This document shows, piece by piece, positions 16,270 to 25,314 of a DNA stretch of 64,000 nt (its first letter is position 1; each line of letters opens with the position of its first letter). Made by a program: the position numbers and the translations under genes. The DNA is from HKCCE3408 sp038530555 (GTDB taxonomy: Bacteria > Pseudomonadota > Alphaproteobacteria > Rhodobacterales > Rhodobacteraceae). The DNA lies in the NCBI GenBank assembly GCA_038530555.1, contig JBCBCN010000001.1, positions 372,001 through 436,000 of the forward strand. The letters are read 5' to 3'. Under the pieces are notes generated by a model. The model had not been told where the DNA came from. It made no database searches and was given only the letters and a program-made list of their open reading frames with translations.

Positions 16270-17094
16270 ATGGCGGAAAACGGATTGATGGCGGGCAAGC
16301 GCGGCCTGATCATGGGGCTGGCCAACGATAAGTCGATCGCCTGGGGCATCGCCAAAGCCGTGGCCGATCAGGGCGCGGAATTGGCCTTTTCCTACCAGGG
16401 CGAGCAATTGCTTAAGCGTGTGGCCCCGCTGGCCGAAAGCGTGGGCTCAGACATCGTTCTGCCTTGCGACGTTACCGATGAAGACAGCCTTGACGCGCTA
16501 TTTGACGCCCTCAAAGCACGCTGGGGCAAGATTGATTTCGTCGTTCATGCCATTGGTTTTTCAGATAAAAATGAGCTGCGCGGCCGCTATGTCGACACCT
16601 CGGCTGACAACTTTTCGATGACGATGAATGTCTCCGTCTATTCCTTCACGGCTGTGTGTCAGCGCGCCGAAAAGATGATGCCCGATGGCGGATCGCTTCT
16701 GACGCTCACCTATTACGGCGCCGAAAAGGTCATGCCGCATTACAATGTCATGGGGCTTGCCAAGGCGGCCCTTGAGGCCTCGGTGATGTATCTCGCCGAG
16801 GATTTAGGCCGGAAGGGCATCCGCGTGAACGCTATTTCGGCGGGCACCATCAAAACCCTCGCTGCATCGGGCATTGGCGATTTCCGCTACATCCTGAAAT
16901 GGAATGAAAACAACGCCCCGCTTCGCCGCACTGTGACCCAAGACGAGGTTGGCAAATCGGCGCTCTATCTGCTTTCTGATCTGTCTAGCGCCGTGACCGG
17001 CGAGACCCACCATGTCGACAGCGGTTATCACGTCGTGGGCATGAAGAACCCCGAGGCCCCGGATATGACGCTGGAACGTCGCAATGGGGATTGA
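16270..17094 (+). CDS. fabI: enoyl-[acyl-carrier-protein] reductase (NADH)
   Basis: Catalyses the last step of each fatty-acid elongation cycle. A 274-residue SDR-fold FabI: the cofactor loop GLANDKSIAWGIAKA is at the N-terminus, and the active site YNVMGLAKAALEASVMYLAEDLG supplies Tyr and Lys (Y-x6-K). DFRYILKWNENNAPLRR is the substrate-binding loop region. The ATG at 16270 gives MAENGLMAGKRG; ATG at 16288 is an alternative and the frame to 16222 is unlikely. The 3' end overlaps the LysE-type gene by 11 bases. Confidence 0.95.
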   Translation: MAENGLMAGKRGLIMGLANDKSIAWGIAKAVADQGAELAFSYQGEQLLKRVAPLAESVGSDIVLPCDVTDEDSLDALFDALKARWGKIDFVVHAIGFSDKNELRGRYVDTSADNFSMTMNVSVYSFTAVCQRAEKMMPDGGSLLTLTYYGAEKVMPHYNVMGLAKAALEASVMYLAEDLGRKGIRVNAISAGTIKTLAASGIGDFRYILKWNENNAPLRRTVTQDEVGKSALYLLSDLSSAVTGETHHVDSGYHVVGMKNPEAPDMTLERRNGD

Positions 17095-17695
17095 GCACCT
17101 CCTGGCCTTCAATCTGACTTTGCTTCTGGCGATCGCGAGTCCCGGACCCTCGCTACTGTTTCTAAGCGCCACGGCGCTTGGCCAAGGGCGCGTCGCCGGG
17201 ATCGCCGCGGCGCTAGGACTGGGCCTGATGGCGGCGCTTTGGACGGGTGGAGCGCTGATCGGGCTCGACGCGCTTTTCGCCGTGGCGCCTTGGGCCTATC
17301 TCACGCTCAAAATTGGTGGTGCGGCCTATCTGATCTGGATCGCCATAAAAATTTGGCGCGCGGCGGGCGACCCCATAGGCGAGGCACCTCGCCCAGGTCG
17401 CGAAGGCCGGGCCTTTCGCCAGGGGCTTCTGGTCAATCTCGGCAATCCGAAATCGGTGCTGTTCGCAGCCTCGGTCCTGGTCGTCATCTTCCCGCCCGAT
17501 CTCACAACGGCCCAGAAAGCGCTGATTTTCTTCAATCATCTGGCCATCGAATGGCTGCTTCAGCCGGCCCTGGCCGTGATGCTGTCCAGCCAGGCCGTGC
17601 GTCGGCGATATCTCGGCGCCAAGATGGTCATCGACCGCGTCTCTGCCGGTGTCCTTGGCGCCCTTGGCCTCCGACTTCTGCTGCCCGAAAGGTAA
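17084..17695 (+). CDS. LysE/RhtB family amino-acid exporter
   Basis: A 203-residue inner-membrane protein with about six hydrophobic segments and the family start FNLTLLLAIASPGPSLLFLSATALGQG, which carries the conserved ASPGP. The family exports amino acids such as lysine, homoserine or threonine; the substrate here is not predictable. Its ATG lies inside the last codons of fabI (ATGGGGATTGA), so it is translationally coupled to fabI, and gpt follows after seven bases. The three genes look cotranscribed though functionally unrelated. Confidence 0.9.
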   Translation: MGIEHLLAFNLTLLLAIASPGPSLLFLSATALGQGRVAGIAAALGLGLMAALWTGGALIGLDALFAVAPWAYLTLKIGGAAYLIWIAIKIWRAAGDPIGEAPRPGREGRAFRQGLLVNLGNPKSVLFAASVLVVIFPPDLTTAQKALIFFNHLAIEWLLQPALAVMLSSQAVRRRYLGAKMVIDRVSAGVLGALGLRLLLPER

Positions 17696-17702
17696 CTTCG
17701 CC

Positions 17703-18215
17703 ATGATCACCCCGCTGCCGCATGAAAAGGGTTTTCACGTCTCTTGGGACCAGATCCACCGCGATGCCCGTGCACTGGCCTGGCGCCTGGACAAACGGGG
17801 GCCGCTCGATCAGGGCGCCTGGCGCGCGGTCGTGGCGATTACGCGCGGCGGCATGGCGCCCGCGATGATCGTCGCGCGGGAGCTCGACATTCGTCTGGTC
17901 GATACGATCTCAATCCGCAGCTATAACCACCAGGCGCAGACCGAGCCGGAGGTCCTCTCGCGCCCTGAAGACAGCCTGATGGGCGATCAGGGCGAAGGTG
18001 TCTTGGTGGTGGACGATTTGGTCGATACCGGCAAAACGCTGGAAGTCGTGCGCGGGCTTTATCCCAAGGCGCATTTCGCCACCGTCTATGCGAAGCCCAA
18101 AGGGGAGCCGCTGGTCGACACCTTCATCACCGGGGTCAGCCAGGATACCTGGATTTTCTTTCCCTGGGATATGGCGCTGCAATATGTCGAGCCCTATCGC
18201 GGCACCTCTGGATAA
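17703..18215 (+). CDS. gpt: xanthine (guanine) phosphoribosyltransferase
   Basis: A 170-residue salvage enzyme that attaches phosphoribose from PRPP to xanthine or guanine. The PRPP-binding motif VLVVDDLVDTGKT is at about residues 99-111. The C-terminal FITGVSQDTWIFFPWD resembles the purine-contact region of Gpt. The ATG at 17703 (MITPLPHEKGFHVSWDQIHRDARALAW) matches the start expected for the family. It lies seven bases after the exporter gene. Confidence 0.93.
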   Translation: MITPLPHEKGFHVSWDQIHRDARALAWRLDKRGPLDQGAWRAVVAITRGGMAPAMIVARELDIRLVDTISIRSYNHQAQTEPEVLSRPEDSLMGDQGEGVLVVDDLVDTGKTLEVVRGLYPKAHFATVYAKPKGEPLVDTFITGVSQDTWIFFPWDMALQYVEPYRGTSG

Positions 18216-18390
18216 ACTCAGCGCGGGCAGTCGCACGTCGGCGCCTTTCCAATTCTGCAAACCCTTCTATTTCTTTTCGATAACTCGTCTCGACTTGCGG
18301 CGCGGGCGATATCGCGCGTATCATTGCCATCATGGACCTTCTCCGATGTCATTTGCAGCCCAAATTTGACCACTCTCGCCTCTGCGCGCG

Positions 18391-19260
18391 ATGGCCAGCT
18401 CCACAAGTAAATTTGCAAAAATGAAAACGCCGCTCGATTGGTCCGATCTCGCGCTCTTTGCCAGTGTCGCGCGCGCGGGCTCGCTTGCTGCCGCGGCGGA
18501 GGCGAGTGGAACAAGCGTTGCGACGCTTTCGCGCCGGATGCGCGCGCTTGAGGTTCAGGCCGGACGGCAGCTTTTCTTGCACGGGAGCGCGGGCTATCAG
18601 CTGAGCCGTGACGGGCGGGCGCTGCTGCAGAAAATGGACGGGATGGAGCGCGCCGCCGCCGGGATCGCGACATGGCAGGCGCGCGCGGGCCAGGCCGCGC
18701 GGGTCCGCATCTCGGCAGGCACTTGGACCGGGCATGCCTTGGCTCGCGCCCTGCCCCGGATCTGGTCGCCCAACGCGTCTTGGCTGCCGGAATTTCTGCA
18801 AAGCAACAACGTGATGGATTTGGCGCGAGGGGAAATCGATATCGGAATTCGCAATGCGCGACCCGAACAGCCCTGGCTTGCCGGGCGCCGCACCAACACG
18901 ATCCACTACGCCGTCTATGCCAAGGGGCCCGAGATCACGGCGTGGATCGGCGCGGCCCGCGACGGTGCGGCCACGCGAAGCGCGGCCTGGGTCGAACGTC
19001 ACCACGGCTCCGAGATAGCGACCACCGCAAACGACCCACAGCTTGCCCTAGCGATGGCGGAGGCCGGCCTCGGTCGGGTCGTGCTTCCGTGTTTTATCGG
19101 CGACGGGCGGGCGGGGTTGCAGCGCCTTGGAGACCCGATCGAAGAGTTGCAATCCGAGGAATGGCTGGTCAGTCACCAGGACGCCCGGCACCAGGCGCCG
19201 ATCCGCGCCACACTCAACGCTTTGGCCCGGTATCTGAGCGCGCCAGACCGGTTCGCCTAG
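18391..19260 (+). CDS. LysR-family transcriptional regulator
   Basis: A 289-residue LysR-type regulator. The winged helix-turn-helix is at residues about 14-70 (WSDLALFASVARAGSLAAAAEASGTSVATLSRRMRALE), followed by a linker and an effector-binding part of about 180 residues. The start could also be the ATG at 18421 (MKTPLDWSDL); neither has a strong ribosome site. The last four bases overlap the end of aroB on the other strand (19257-19260). Target genes are not evident; no gene diverges from it. Confidence 0.88.
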   Translation: MASSTSKFAKMKTPLDWSDLALFASVARAGSLAAAAEASGTSVATLSRRMRALEVQAGRQLFLHGSAGYQLSRDGRALLQKMDGMERAAAGIATWQARAGQAARVRISAGTWTGHALARALPRIWSPNASWLPEFLQSNNVMDLARGEIDIGIRNARPEQPWLAGRRTNTIHYAVYAKGPEITAWIGAARDGAATRSAAWVERHHGSEIATTANDPQLALAMAEAGLGRVVLPCFIGDGRAGLQRLGDPIEELQSEEWLVSHQDARHQAPIRATLNALARYLSAPDRFA

Positions 19261-20387
19261 CGCGCCGCGAGGGCCTCTGTGAGCACTGCGCGCACCGCAT
19301 CGCGTGGCACGTCCGAGGCGACAAAAGCCTCGCCGATGCCGCGGGCCAGTATAAAGCGGAGTTGACCGTCGATCACCTTTTTGTCCTGAGCCATGAGCGT
19401 TAGAAGCCCGTCGACATCCGGCAATTTCCCTGGAATATCAGACAGATTACGCAACATCTTCATGTCGCTGAGATGGGCGCGAACACGGCTCGGATCCTCT
19501 TGCGCGCACAGGCCTAGCTGCGCCGAAAGCTCATAGGCCAGGGCACAGCCGACCGCGACCGCCTCGCCATGCAGGAGCCTGTCCGAATAGCCCGTCGCCG
19601 CCTCCAAGGCATGGGCAAAGGTATGGCCGAGGTTCAGCAGGGCGCGGTCGCCCTCCTCGGTCTCATCGCGGGCGACGATCTCGGCCTTCATCTCAACCGA
19701 GCGGCGCACGGCGTAGGCGCGCGCAGCCACATCGCCCGCTGCCAACGCCGGGCCGTTCTCTTCAAGCCAGGTGAAAAACGCCGCATCGCCCAGAAGGCCG
19801 TATTTCGCGACCTCGCCATACCCGGCCAAAAAATCCCGCGCCGTGAGCGTGCCCAGAAGGTCGATATCGGCCAAAACCAAACTGGGTTGGTGGAAGGCGC
19901 CGATCAGATTCTTGCCGTGCGCGGTATTGATGCCGGTCTTGCCACCGACCGAGCTGTCGACCTGCGCCAAAAGGCTTGTTGGGATCTGCACAAAGCGCAC
20001 GCCCCGGCGCAGGATCGCAGCAGCAAAGCCCACGAGATCGCCGATCACTCCACCGCCCAGGGCCAGGACCACATCGCGCCGCTCCACCCGTTCGGCCAAG
20101 AGCCAGCCCGCCACGCGTTCCAGCTCGGACCAGCTTTTGGAGGCCTCGCCCGGCGGCACGTCGAGCCGTGCGCTCGCGATCCCCTCCTCCGCGAGCGCCG
20201 CCTCCAGCGCCGGGCCATGGAGCGCGGCCACACGGGCATCGGCGACGATCCAAACGCGGGGTCGGGCCAAAAGCGGCGCGATCTCTGCGCCCGCCCGTCC
20301 GATCAGGCCCTGAGCGATCCGCACGTCGTAGCTTCGCGCGCCCAGATCGACGCGGACGCTGTCGCTTCTGTGCTTTGTCTCGCGCAT
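19257..20387 (-). CDS. aroB: 3-dehydroquinate synthase
   Basis: Second step of the shikimate pathway, converting DAHP to 3-dehydroquinate with NAD and a divalent metal. Length of 376 residues is typical. Visible motifs: EASKSWSELERVAGWLLAERVERRDVVLALGGGVIGDLVGFAAAILRRGVRFVQIPTSLLAQVDSSVGGKTGIN (cofactor and substrate region), then NLGHTFAHALEAATGY and LLHGEAVAVGCALA, which hold metal-binding histidines. The ATG at 20387 (MRETKHRSD) lies one base after the aroK stop with AAGGGTG upstream, so aroK and aroB are coupled. Confidence 0.96.
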   Translation of the reverse strand: MRETKHRSDSVRVDLGARSYDVRIAQGLIGRAGAEIAPLLARPRVWIVADARVAALHGPALEAALAEEGIASARLDVPPGEASKSWSELERVAGWLLAERVERRDVVLALGGGVIGDLVGFAAAILRRGVRFVQIPTSLLAQVDSSVGGKTGINTAHGKNLIGAFHQPSLVLADIDLLGTLTARDFLAGYGEVAKYGLLGDAAFFTWLEENGPALAAGDVAARAYAVRRSVEMKAEIVARDETEEGDRALLNLGHTFAHALEAATGYSDRLLHGEAVAVGCALAYELSAQLGLCAQEDPSRVRAHLSDMKMLRNLSDIPGKLPDVDGLLTLMAQDKKVIDGQLRFILARGIGEAFVASDVPRDAVRAVLTEALAAR

Positions 20388-20388
20388 C

Positions 20389-21033
20389 TCAGACACCCTT
20401 CGCCGTATCTGTTCGGGCAATCACACCGGCCGCGATCAACGCCGCCTGCACCGCGTCGCAGGTTTCCTCAATTGACCAATCCGCGGCCACGTCGATGGCC
20501 AGTGGCGCCTTTGCGTAGGCCGGCTGACGCGCCTCGAAAAGCTCAGTCAGCGTCGCCTTGGGATCCGCTGTGCGCAGCAAAGGTCTGGTGTCGCGGTGTT
20601 TCACCCGGTTCCAGAGCAGTTCAAGATCGGCGCGCAGCCACAAAACCGCCGCGCGTTTCGAGATCAGTGTGCGGTTTTGCTCACTCAGCCAGGCGCCGCC
20701 ACCAGTCGATAGGATCGCGGGCGGCCCCTTCAGAAGCGAGGCGATCACCAGCCGTTCCCGGTCGCGGAAAAACGCCTCGCCGTCGCGCTCGAAGATCTCG
20801 GCGATGGTGCGCCGCGCGCGGGCTTCGATCTCGGCATCGCTGTCGCGCATCGGCACGCCCAGCCGCGCAGCCAGTGTGCGCCCGATCGCGCTTTTACCTG
20901 AGCCGGGCATTCCAACCAGAACGAGCGTCTGGCGCAGCGTGTAACCGATCAGAGCCTTAGCACCCGCACCAGCGTCCGAACCGCCCAAATGCGTCCGCGG
21001 TGAGGCTGATTTCGAAGGCTCGGACGGTGGCAT
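20389..21033 (-). CDS. aroK: shikimate kinase with an N-terminal extension
   Basis: Phosphorylates shikimate with ATP. The P-loop GMPGSGKSAIG is followed by the shikimate-binding MRDSDAEIE and STGGGAW. With the ATG at 21033 it has 214 residues, of which about 35 precede the core LRQTLVLVG; canonical AroK is about 175. The extension (Ser/Gly-rich) looks disordered, and the frame stays open further upstream to 21102, so the exact start is uncertain. It is the first gene of the aroK-aroB pair. Confidence 0.92.
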   Translation of the reverse strand: MPPSEPSKSASPRTHLGGSDAGAGAKALIGYTLRQTLVLVGMPGSGKSAIGRTLAARLGVPMRDSDAEIEARARRTIAEIFERDGEAFFRDRERLVIASLLKGPPAILSTGGGAWLSEQNRTLISKRAAVLWLRADLELLWNRVKHRDTRPLLRTADPKATLTELFEARQPAYAKAPLAIDVAADWSIEETCDAVQAALIAAGVIARTDTAKGV

Positions 21034-21252
21034 GCTTTCGCTTATCCCAATTCTCGCCCGGCACTTTTTCCCAGGCAGCCCTAGCGCAATGGCTGTGGCC
21101 ATGGCTTATATGCATTCCAAGCGGCGGGCAAACGCCGATGATACGCCGGTGCGCGAGTGGGCGGATCGGGGTCCCCCGGGGCTCCGACACCGCGCGGTCA
21201 GCACAGTATGAGGGCGGAAAACGAGGCCAAAGAATAGGGGCAGAGACTGGGC

Positions 21253-21393
21253 ATGTTGGGCCGATTGATCCGATTGCTGTTGATATTGGTGGTGTTGGCG
21301 GGCGCGGCCCTGATCGGCTATGCTTATTCCGGGCTGATGCAGCCAGATACGCGCGAGATAACGGCGCCGGTTGATTTGAGCGGCGAGCAATGA
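21253..21393 (+). CDS. 46-residue single-pass membrane protein
   Basis: A small gene that is easy to miss. It starts MLGRLIRLLLILVVLAGAAL, one hydrophobic segment, followed by GYAYSGLMQPDTREITAPVD and LSGEQ. AGGGG lies upstream of the ATG at 21253. Its stop overlaps the start of the following 527-residue gene as ATGA (21390-21393). Tight coupling and clean membrane topology argue that it is real. I recall similar short proteins in this setting in related bacteria, but no function is known to me. Confidence 0.75.
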   Translation: MLGRLIRLLLILVVLAGAALIGYAYSGLMQPDTREITAPVDLSGEQ

Positions 21394-22973
21394 CTGCGCT
21401 GCGCACCCCGAAACTCTTAGCGCTGACCGCGGGCCTGGTGGCCGCGCTTTCGCCCGCATGGGCTCAGGCGCCAACCTCCGAAGCAGCTGTTGAGGGCGCG
21501 GTCGAGGACGGGATTGAAAACGGGGCGGCGGAGTTCACCAGCGCGCCGGATTGGCTGTCTGACAGTATCGTCGCGCCGCACCGCAATATCGCCACCTCCG
21601 CACTGCCCGCCCCGATCACGGCCATGCCGCTCGACGCGCCACGTCTGGACGCGGTGGGTCTTTTGCCCTTTGCCGTTACCGGCCTGCCGCCCGACCTTTG
21701 GGGCGCCAGTCGGCCCGAGGATTTGGCCGAGCTCTTCGCGGCGCTTCCGGTGCAGGGCCTTCCCGGGATGCTCGATTTCTCCGAGACCCTGGCCCTGGCG
21801 GAGCTTGAGGCGCCCGCGATGGGCGACACGGACCGAGCGCTGTTTCTCGCACGTCTCGACATGCTCCTGGCGCGCGGCGCGCTGGAGCCTGCCCGCGCCC
21901 TGATCGAGCGGGCGGGCCCTACGGATGTCGAGCTGTTCCGGCGTTTTTTCGATGTCTCGCTGCTGACCGGTCAGGTTGAACGTGCCTGCGCAGCGCTGAG
22001 CGCGAACCCGGATATCGAGCCCTCTTTTCCGACGCGGATCTTTTGCCTGGCGCGCGGAGGCGATTGGCCAGCAGCTGCGCTTTCGCTGGGCATCGGGGAG
22101 ACGCTCGGCTTTATCGAACCCGAGGCAAGCGAGGTGATCGCGCGCTTTCTCGATCCAGAGCTTTTCGAAGGGGAGCCGCCCCTGCCCCCCGATCCTCGGG
22201 TCACACCGCTCTTTTATGAGATGCGCGCGGCCATCGGCGAGCGGCCGGCCTCCAACGGCCTACCGCTGGCCTTCGCCCATTCCGATCTCAGCGCCGTGGC
22301 CGGATGGCAGGCTCAGGTCTTCGCCGCCGAGCGTCTGATCCGTTCGGGCGCCATCGCCCCGCAGGAATGGCTGGCCATCGCTACCGCGCGCCGACCGGCG
22401 GCCTCCGGCGCGCTCTGGGACCGGTTGCGCGCGCTGCAACGCTTCGACGCCGCGGTTCTGGCCAATAACATCGACGATGTGGCTGAATACCTTCCCGATG
22501 CGGCGGCAGAGATGCGTCAGGCGGGCCTGTCCGTGGCCTTCGCCGAGCTTTACGGCGAGCCGCTGATGCGCCTGCCCCTGACGGGGCTCAGCGGGCGGCA
22601 GGCGCATTTGGTGGGCCTGCTCTCGGCTTCGTATGAAACCGTGGCCCAACGCGCCACACCCGCCGATGCCGAAGAGCGGTTCCTCTTGGGCATCGCCATG
22701 GGTCAGGCCGGGCGTCCGCCTTCGGGTAACCGGACTGCCGCCGCCGTGGCCGATGCGTTCGCCTCGACGCAAATGCCTACGCGCTATGCCTGGCTGATCA
22801 ATGAGAACCGCCGGGGTGAGGCGCTGTTGATGGCCATTGGCGTTTTGATGTCGGAGGAGCGCGACGCAAATGACATCGCCGCCGCGCTGAGCCTATTCCG
22901 CGCTCTGGGGCTCGAAAGCGTGGCGCGGCGCACCGCGCTGCAGCTTTTGCTCACCCAGGATGCGGCGTTCTGA
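21390..22973 (+). CDS. unknown exported protein, 527 residues
   Basis: I do not recognise a named family. The N-terminus is a Sec signal (MTALRTPKLLALTAGLVAAL, then SPAWAQA). The mature part is rich in Ala, Leu and Glu and reads as many short amphipathic helices (for example RLDMLLARGALEPARALIERAGP and RFFDVSLLTGQVERACAALS), suggesting a helical-repeat (TPR/Sel1-like) solenoid in the periplasm. It overlaps the small membrane-protein gene by four bases at its start and xerD by one base at its end (TGATG), so the three are probably translated in series. Confidence 0.8.
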   Translation: MTALRTPKLLALTAGLVAALSPAWAQAPTSEAAVEGAVEDGIENGAAEFTSAPDWLSDSIVAPHRNIATSALPAPITAMPLDAPRLDAVGLLPFAVTGLPPDLWGASRPEDLAELFAALPVQGLPGMLDFSETLALAELEAPAMGDTDRALFLARLDMLLARGALEPARALIERAGPTDVELFRRFFDVSLLTGQVERACAALSANPDIEPSFPTRIFCLARGGDWPAAALSLGIGETLGFIEPEASEVIARFLDPELFEGEPPLPPDPRVTPLFYEMRAAIGERPASNGLPLAFAHSDLSAVAGWQAQVFAAERLIRSGAIAPQEWLAIATARRPAASGALWDRLRALQRFDAAVLANNIDDVAEYLPDAAAEMRQAGLSVAFAELYGEPLMRLPLTGLSGRQAHLVGLLSASYETVAQRATPADAEERFLLGIAMGQAGRPPSGNRTAAAVADAFASTQMPTRYAWLINENRRGEALLMAIGVLMSEERDANDIAAALSLFRALGLESVARRTALQLLLTQDAAF

Positions 22974-23911
22974 TGCGCTATGACACCTGGATCTCGGCCT
23001 TTCTGGAGGCGCAGGCGGCAGAGCTCAACGCGGCGATGAACACCCAGGACGCCTATGGCCGGGACCTGTTGGGGTTGCAGGATTGGCTGATCGCGCGGGG
23101 GAGTGATTTGGCCCAGGCTGATCAAGCGGCAATCGAGGATTATCTGATCGCGCTGGAGGCTGAAGGCTTGGCTGTGGCAACACGGGCGCGGCGGCTGTCC
23201 TCGATCCGGCAGTTCTACCGTTTCACGTATGATGAGCGTCTGAGGGACGACAACCCGGCCGCGCGTATCAAGGGGCCGAAAAAGGCCAAGCGCCTGCCCA
23301 AAACGCTCAGCCACGCTGAGGTCGACGCGCTTTTGGCCGCCGCCCGGCGCCATGGCCGCCATGAGGCAGACCGGCTGCGCATGACCTGTCTGATGGAGCT
23401 GCTCTACGCCACCGGTATGCGCGTGACCGAACTTGTGTCTCTGCCCGTTGCGGCGGCGCGCGGGGCGCCTGAGACGCTGCTGATCCGTGGCAAAGGCGGC
23501 AAGGAGCGGGTTGTGCCCCTGTCACCGCCCTCGCAAGCCGCGCTTGCCGCCTGGCTGAGCCATCGCGACGGGGTCGAGGAGGCCAAGGCCGAGCCGCTTT
23601 CGGCCGCAGCGCCAAGCCCTTATCTGTTCCCCTCGCGCGGGAAATCCGGCCACCTCACCCGGGTGCGGTTCTTCACGCTGATCAAAGAGCTAGCTGTCCA
23701 GGCCGGGATTGCGCCGGGTGATGTCACGCCCCATGTCCTGCGCCATGCCTTCGCCAGCCACCTTCTGGCCGGGGGGGCCGATCTCAGGGCGATCCAGACG
23801 ATGCTGGGCCATGCCGAGATTTCCACGACCGAGATCTACACCCATGTCCTGAGCGAACGCTTGCGCGATTTGGTGCTCGAAAAACACCCCCTGGCGCGCG
23901 ATCCGGGCTAA
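22973..23911 (+). CDS. xerD: tyrosine recombinase XerD
   Basis: A 312-residue site-specific recombinase that with XerC resolves chromosome dimers at dif. The N-terminal SAM-like domain is followed by the catalytic domain. Catalytic residues are visible: Arg in YATGMRVTELVSL, Lys in GKGGKERVVPL, HVLRHAFASHLL (His/Arg), GHAEISTTEIYTHV (His and the Tyr nucleophile). The start overlaps the stop of the preceding gene. It looks like the housekeeping enzyme and not a mobile integrase; no att-like repeats are next to it. Confidence 0.93.
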   Translation: MRYDTWISAFLEAQAAELNAAMNTQDAYGRDLLGLQDWLIARGSDLAQADQAAIEDYLIALEAEGLAVATRARRLSSIRQFYRFTYDERLRDDNPAARIKGPKKAKRLPKTLSHAEVDALLAAARRHGRHEADRLRMTCLMELLYATGMRVTELVSLPVAAARGAPETLLIRGKGGKERVVPLSPPSQAALAAWLSHRDGVEEAKAEPLSAAAPSPYLFPSRGKSGHLTRVRFFTLIKELAVQAGIAPGDVTPHVLRHAFASHLLAGGADLRAIQTMLGHAEISTTEIYTHVLSERLRDLVLEKHPLARDPG

Positions 23912-24009
23912 CGCGTCGACCCCCTAGAACGGGGCGCATCTTGAAGGGCGGGCGCGCCGGGCCCATAACCAGCACAGCCTTCTTTTCAGCGTGGACACCG
24001 CATTTCCCA

Positions 24010-25314
24010 ATGCCCGAGACCCTTTCGATCGACCCCACCCTCTGGATCAGCGCCGCCGCGATCCTGCTTTTACTGGTGTTCTCCGGCTTTTTCTCCGGCT
24101 CGGAGACGGCGCTTACGGCGGCCAGTCGCGGCAAGCTCAAGGCCTCGGCAGATCGCGGCCAGAAGGGCGCGGCACGGGCGCTTGAGCTCAAGGAAGACAA
24201 TGAACGCCTGATCGGCGGCATTCTTTTAGGCAACAACCTGGCCAATATTCTGGCCACGTCCCTGGCCACGGTCCTGTTCACCGCGCTTCTGGGTGAGAGC
24301 GGCGTGGCGGCGGCGACGCTTGTGATGACGACGCTGGTGCTGATCTTTGCCGAGGTTCTGCCCAAGACCTATGCCATCAACGATCCCGAACGCGCGGCCT
24401 CTCGCGTGGCGCTGCCGATAAAATTGATCATCGCTGCACTGGCGCCCCTGGTGGCCCTGGTGCGCGTGATTGTGCGCGGCGTGCTGCGCATCTTCGGGCT
24501 GAGGATCGATCCAGGCGCGCAGATGCTTTCGGTCCATGAGGAGATTGCCGGTGCGCTCTCCATCGGCCATTCCGAGGGCGTGGTGGAGAAGGAACAACGC
24601 GACCGGCTGATGGGCGCGCTCGATTTGCATGAGCGGGTCGTCGAGGAGATCATGCTCCATCGCTCCGGCATCGAGATGATCGACGCCGACGCCGCCCCAC
24701 ACGAAATCCTGAGCCAAGCCCTGCAAAGCTCCCATACCCGCCTGCCCGTCTTTCGCGGCGAGAAGGAAAACCTGATTGGCGTCGTCCATGCCAAGGACCT
24801 GCTGCGCGCGATGGATAAGCTGATGCGCGGGGACGATGCACCGGGTCTGACGGCCTTCGACATCACCAAAGTGGCCAATCCGCCCTATTTCGTGCCCGAG
24901 ACCACAACGCTCGACGATCAGATGCGCGAGTTTTTACGCCGCCACACACACTTTGCGCTGGTGATTGACGAATACGGCGCGCTCCAGGGTCTTATCACGC
25001 TGGAGGATATTCTCGAAGAGATCGTGGGCGAGATCACGGACGAGTTTGACACCGCCGATGAGCCCGAGATCACCCCCGGCTCAGACGGCGCCTATCTGAT
25101 CGACGGCGCCATGACGATCCGCGATCTCAACCGCGCCTGCGATTGGAGCCTGCCCGACGAAGAGGCCAACACGGTCGCGGGCCTGGTCATCCACGAGGCG
25201 CAGATGATCCCGGTTGAGGGCCAGCGGTTTAGCTTTCACGGTTTTCTGTTCGAAGTCGCCGCGCGGGAGCGCAACCGCCTGACGCAGCTCAAGATCCGCA
25301 AGCTGGGCGGTTAG
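24010..25314 (+). CDS. CNNM/CorC-HlyC family transporter-like protein
   Basis: A 434-residue inner-membrane protein: an N-terminal DUF21 (CNNM) membrane part (residues about 1-180, beginning WISAAAILLLLVFSGFFSGSETAL), two CBS domains (VVEEIMLHRSGIEMIDADAA and FALVIDEYGALQGLITLEDILEEIVGEI) and a C-terminal CorC_HlyC domain. Family members take part in magnesium or cobalt handling, but the transport direction is debated. The ATG at 24010 gives MPETLSID; the frame opens at a TTG at 23941. It follows xerD by 98 bases. Confidence 0.9.
   Translation: MPETLSIDPTLWISAAAILLLLVFSGFFSGSETALTAASRGKLKASADRGQKGAARALELKEDNERLIGGILLGNNLANILATSLATVLFTALLGESGVAAATLVMTTLVLIFAEVLPKTYAINDPERAASRVALPIKLIIAALAPLVALVRVIVRGVLRIFGLRIDPGAQMLSVHEEIAGALSIGHSEGVVEKEQRDRLMGALDLHERVVEEIMLHRSGIEMIDADAAPHEILSQALQSSHTRLPVFRGEKENLIGVVHAKDLLRAMDKLMRGDDAPGLTAFDITKVANPPYFVPETTTLDDQMREFLRRHTHFALVIDEYGALQGLITLEDILEEIVGEITDEFDTADEPEITPGSDGAYLIDGAMTIRDLNRACDWSLPDEEANTVAGLVIHEAQMIPVEGQRFSFHGFLFEVAARERNRLTQLKIRKLGG

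Noticed and set aside
22973..23911. XerD-like recombinase as a sign of an integrated mobile element.
   Set aside because: The protein has the full XerD layout, is translationally coupled to chromosomal genes, and no attachment repeats or cargo genes are near.
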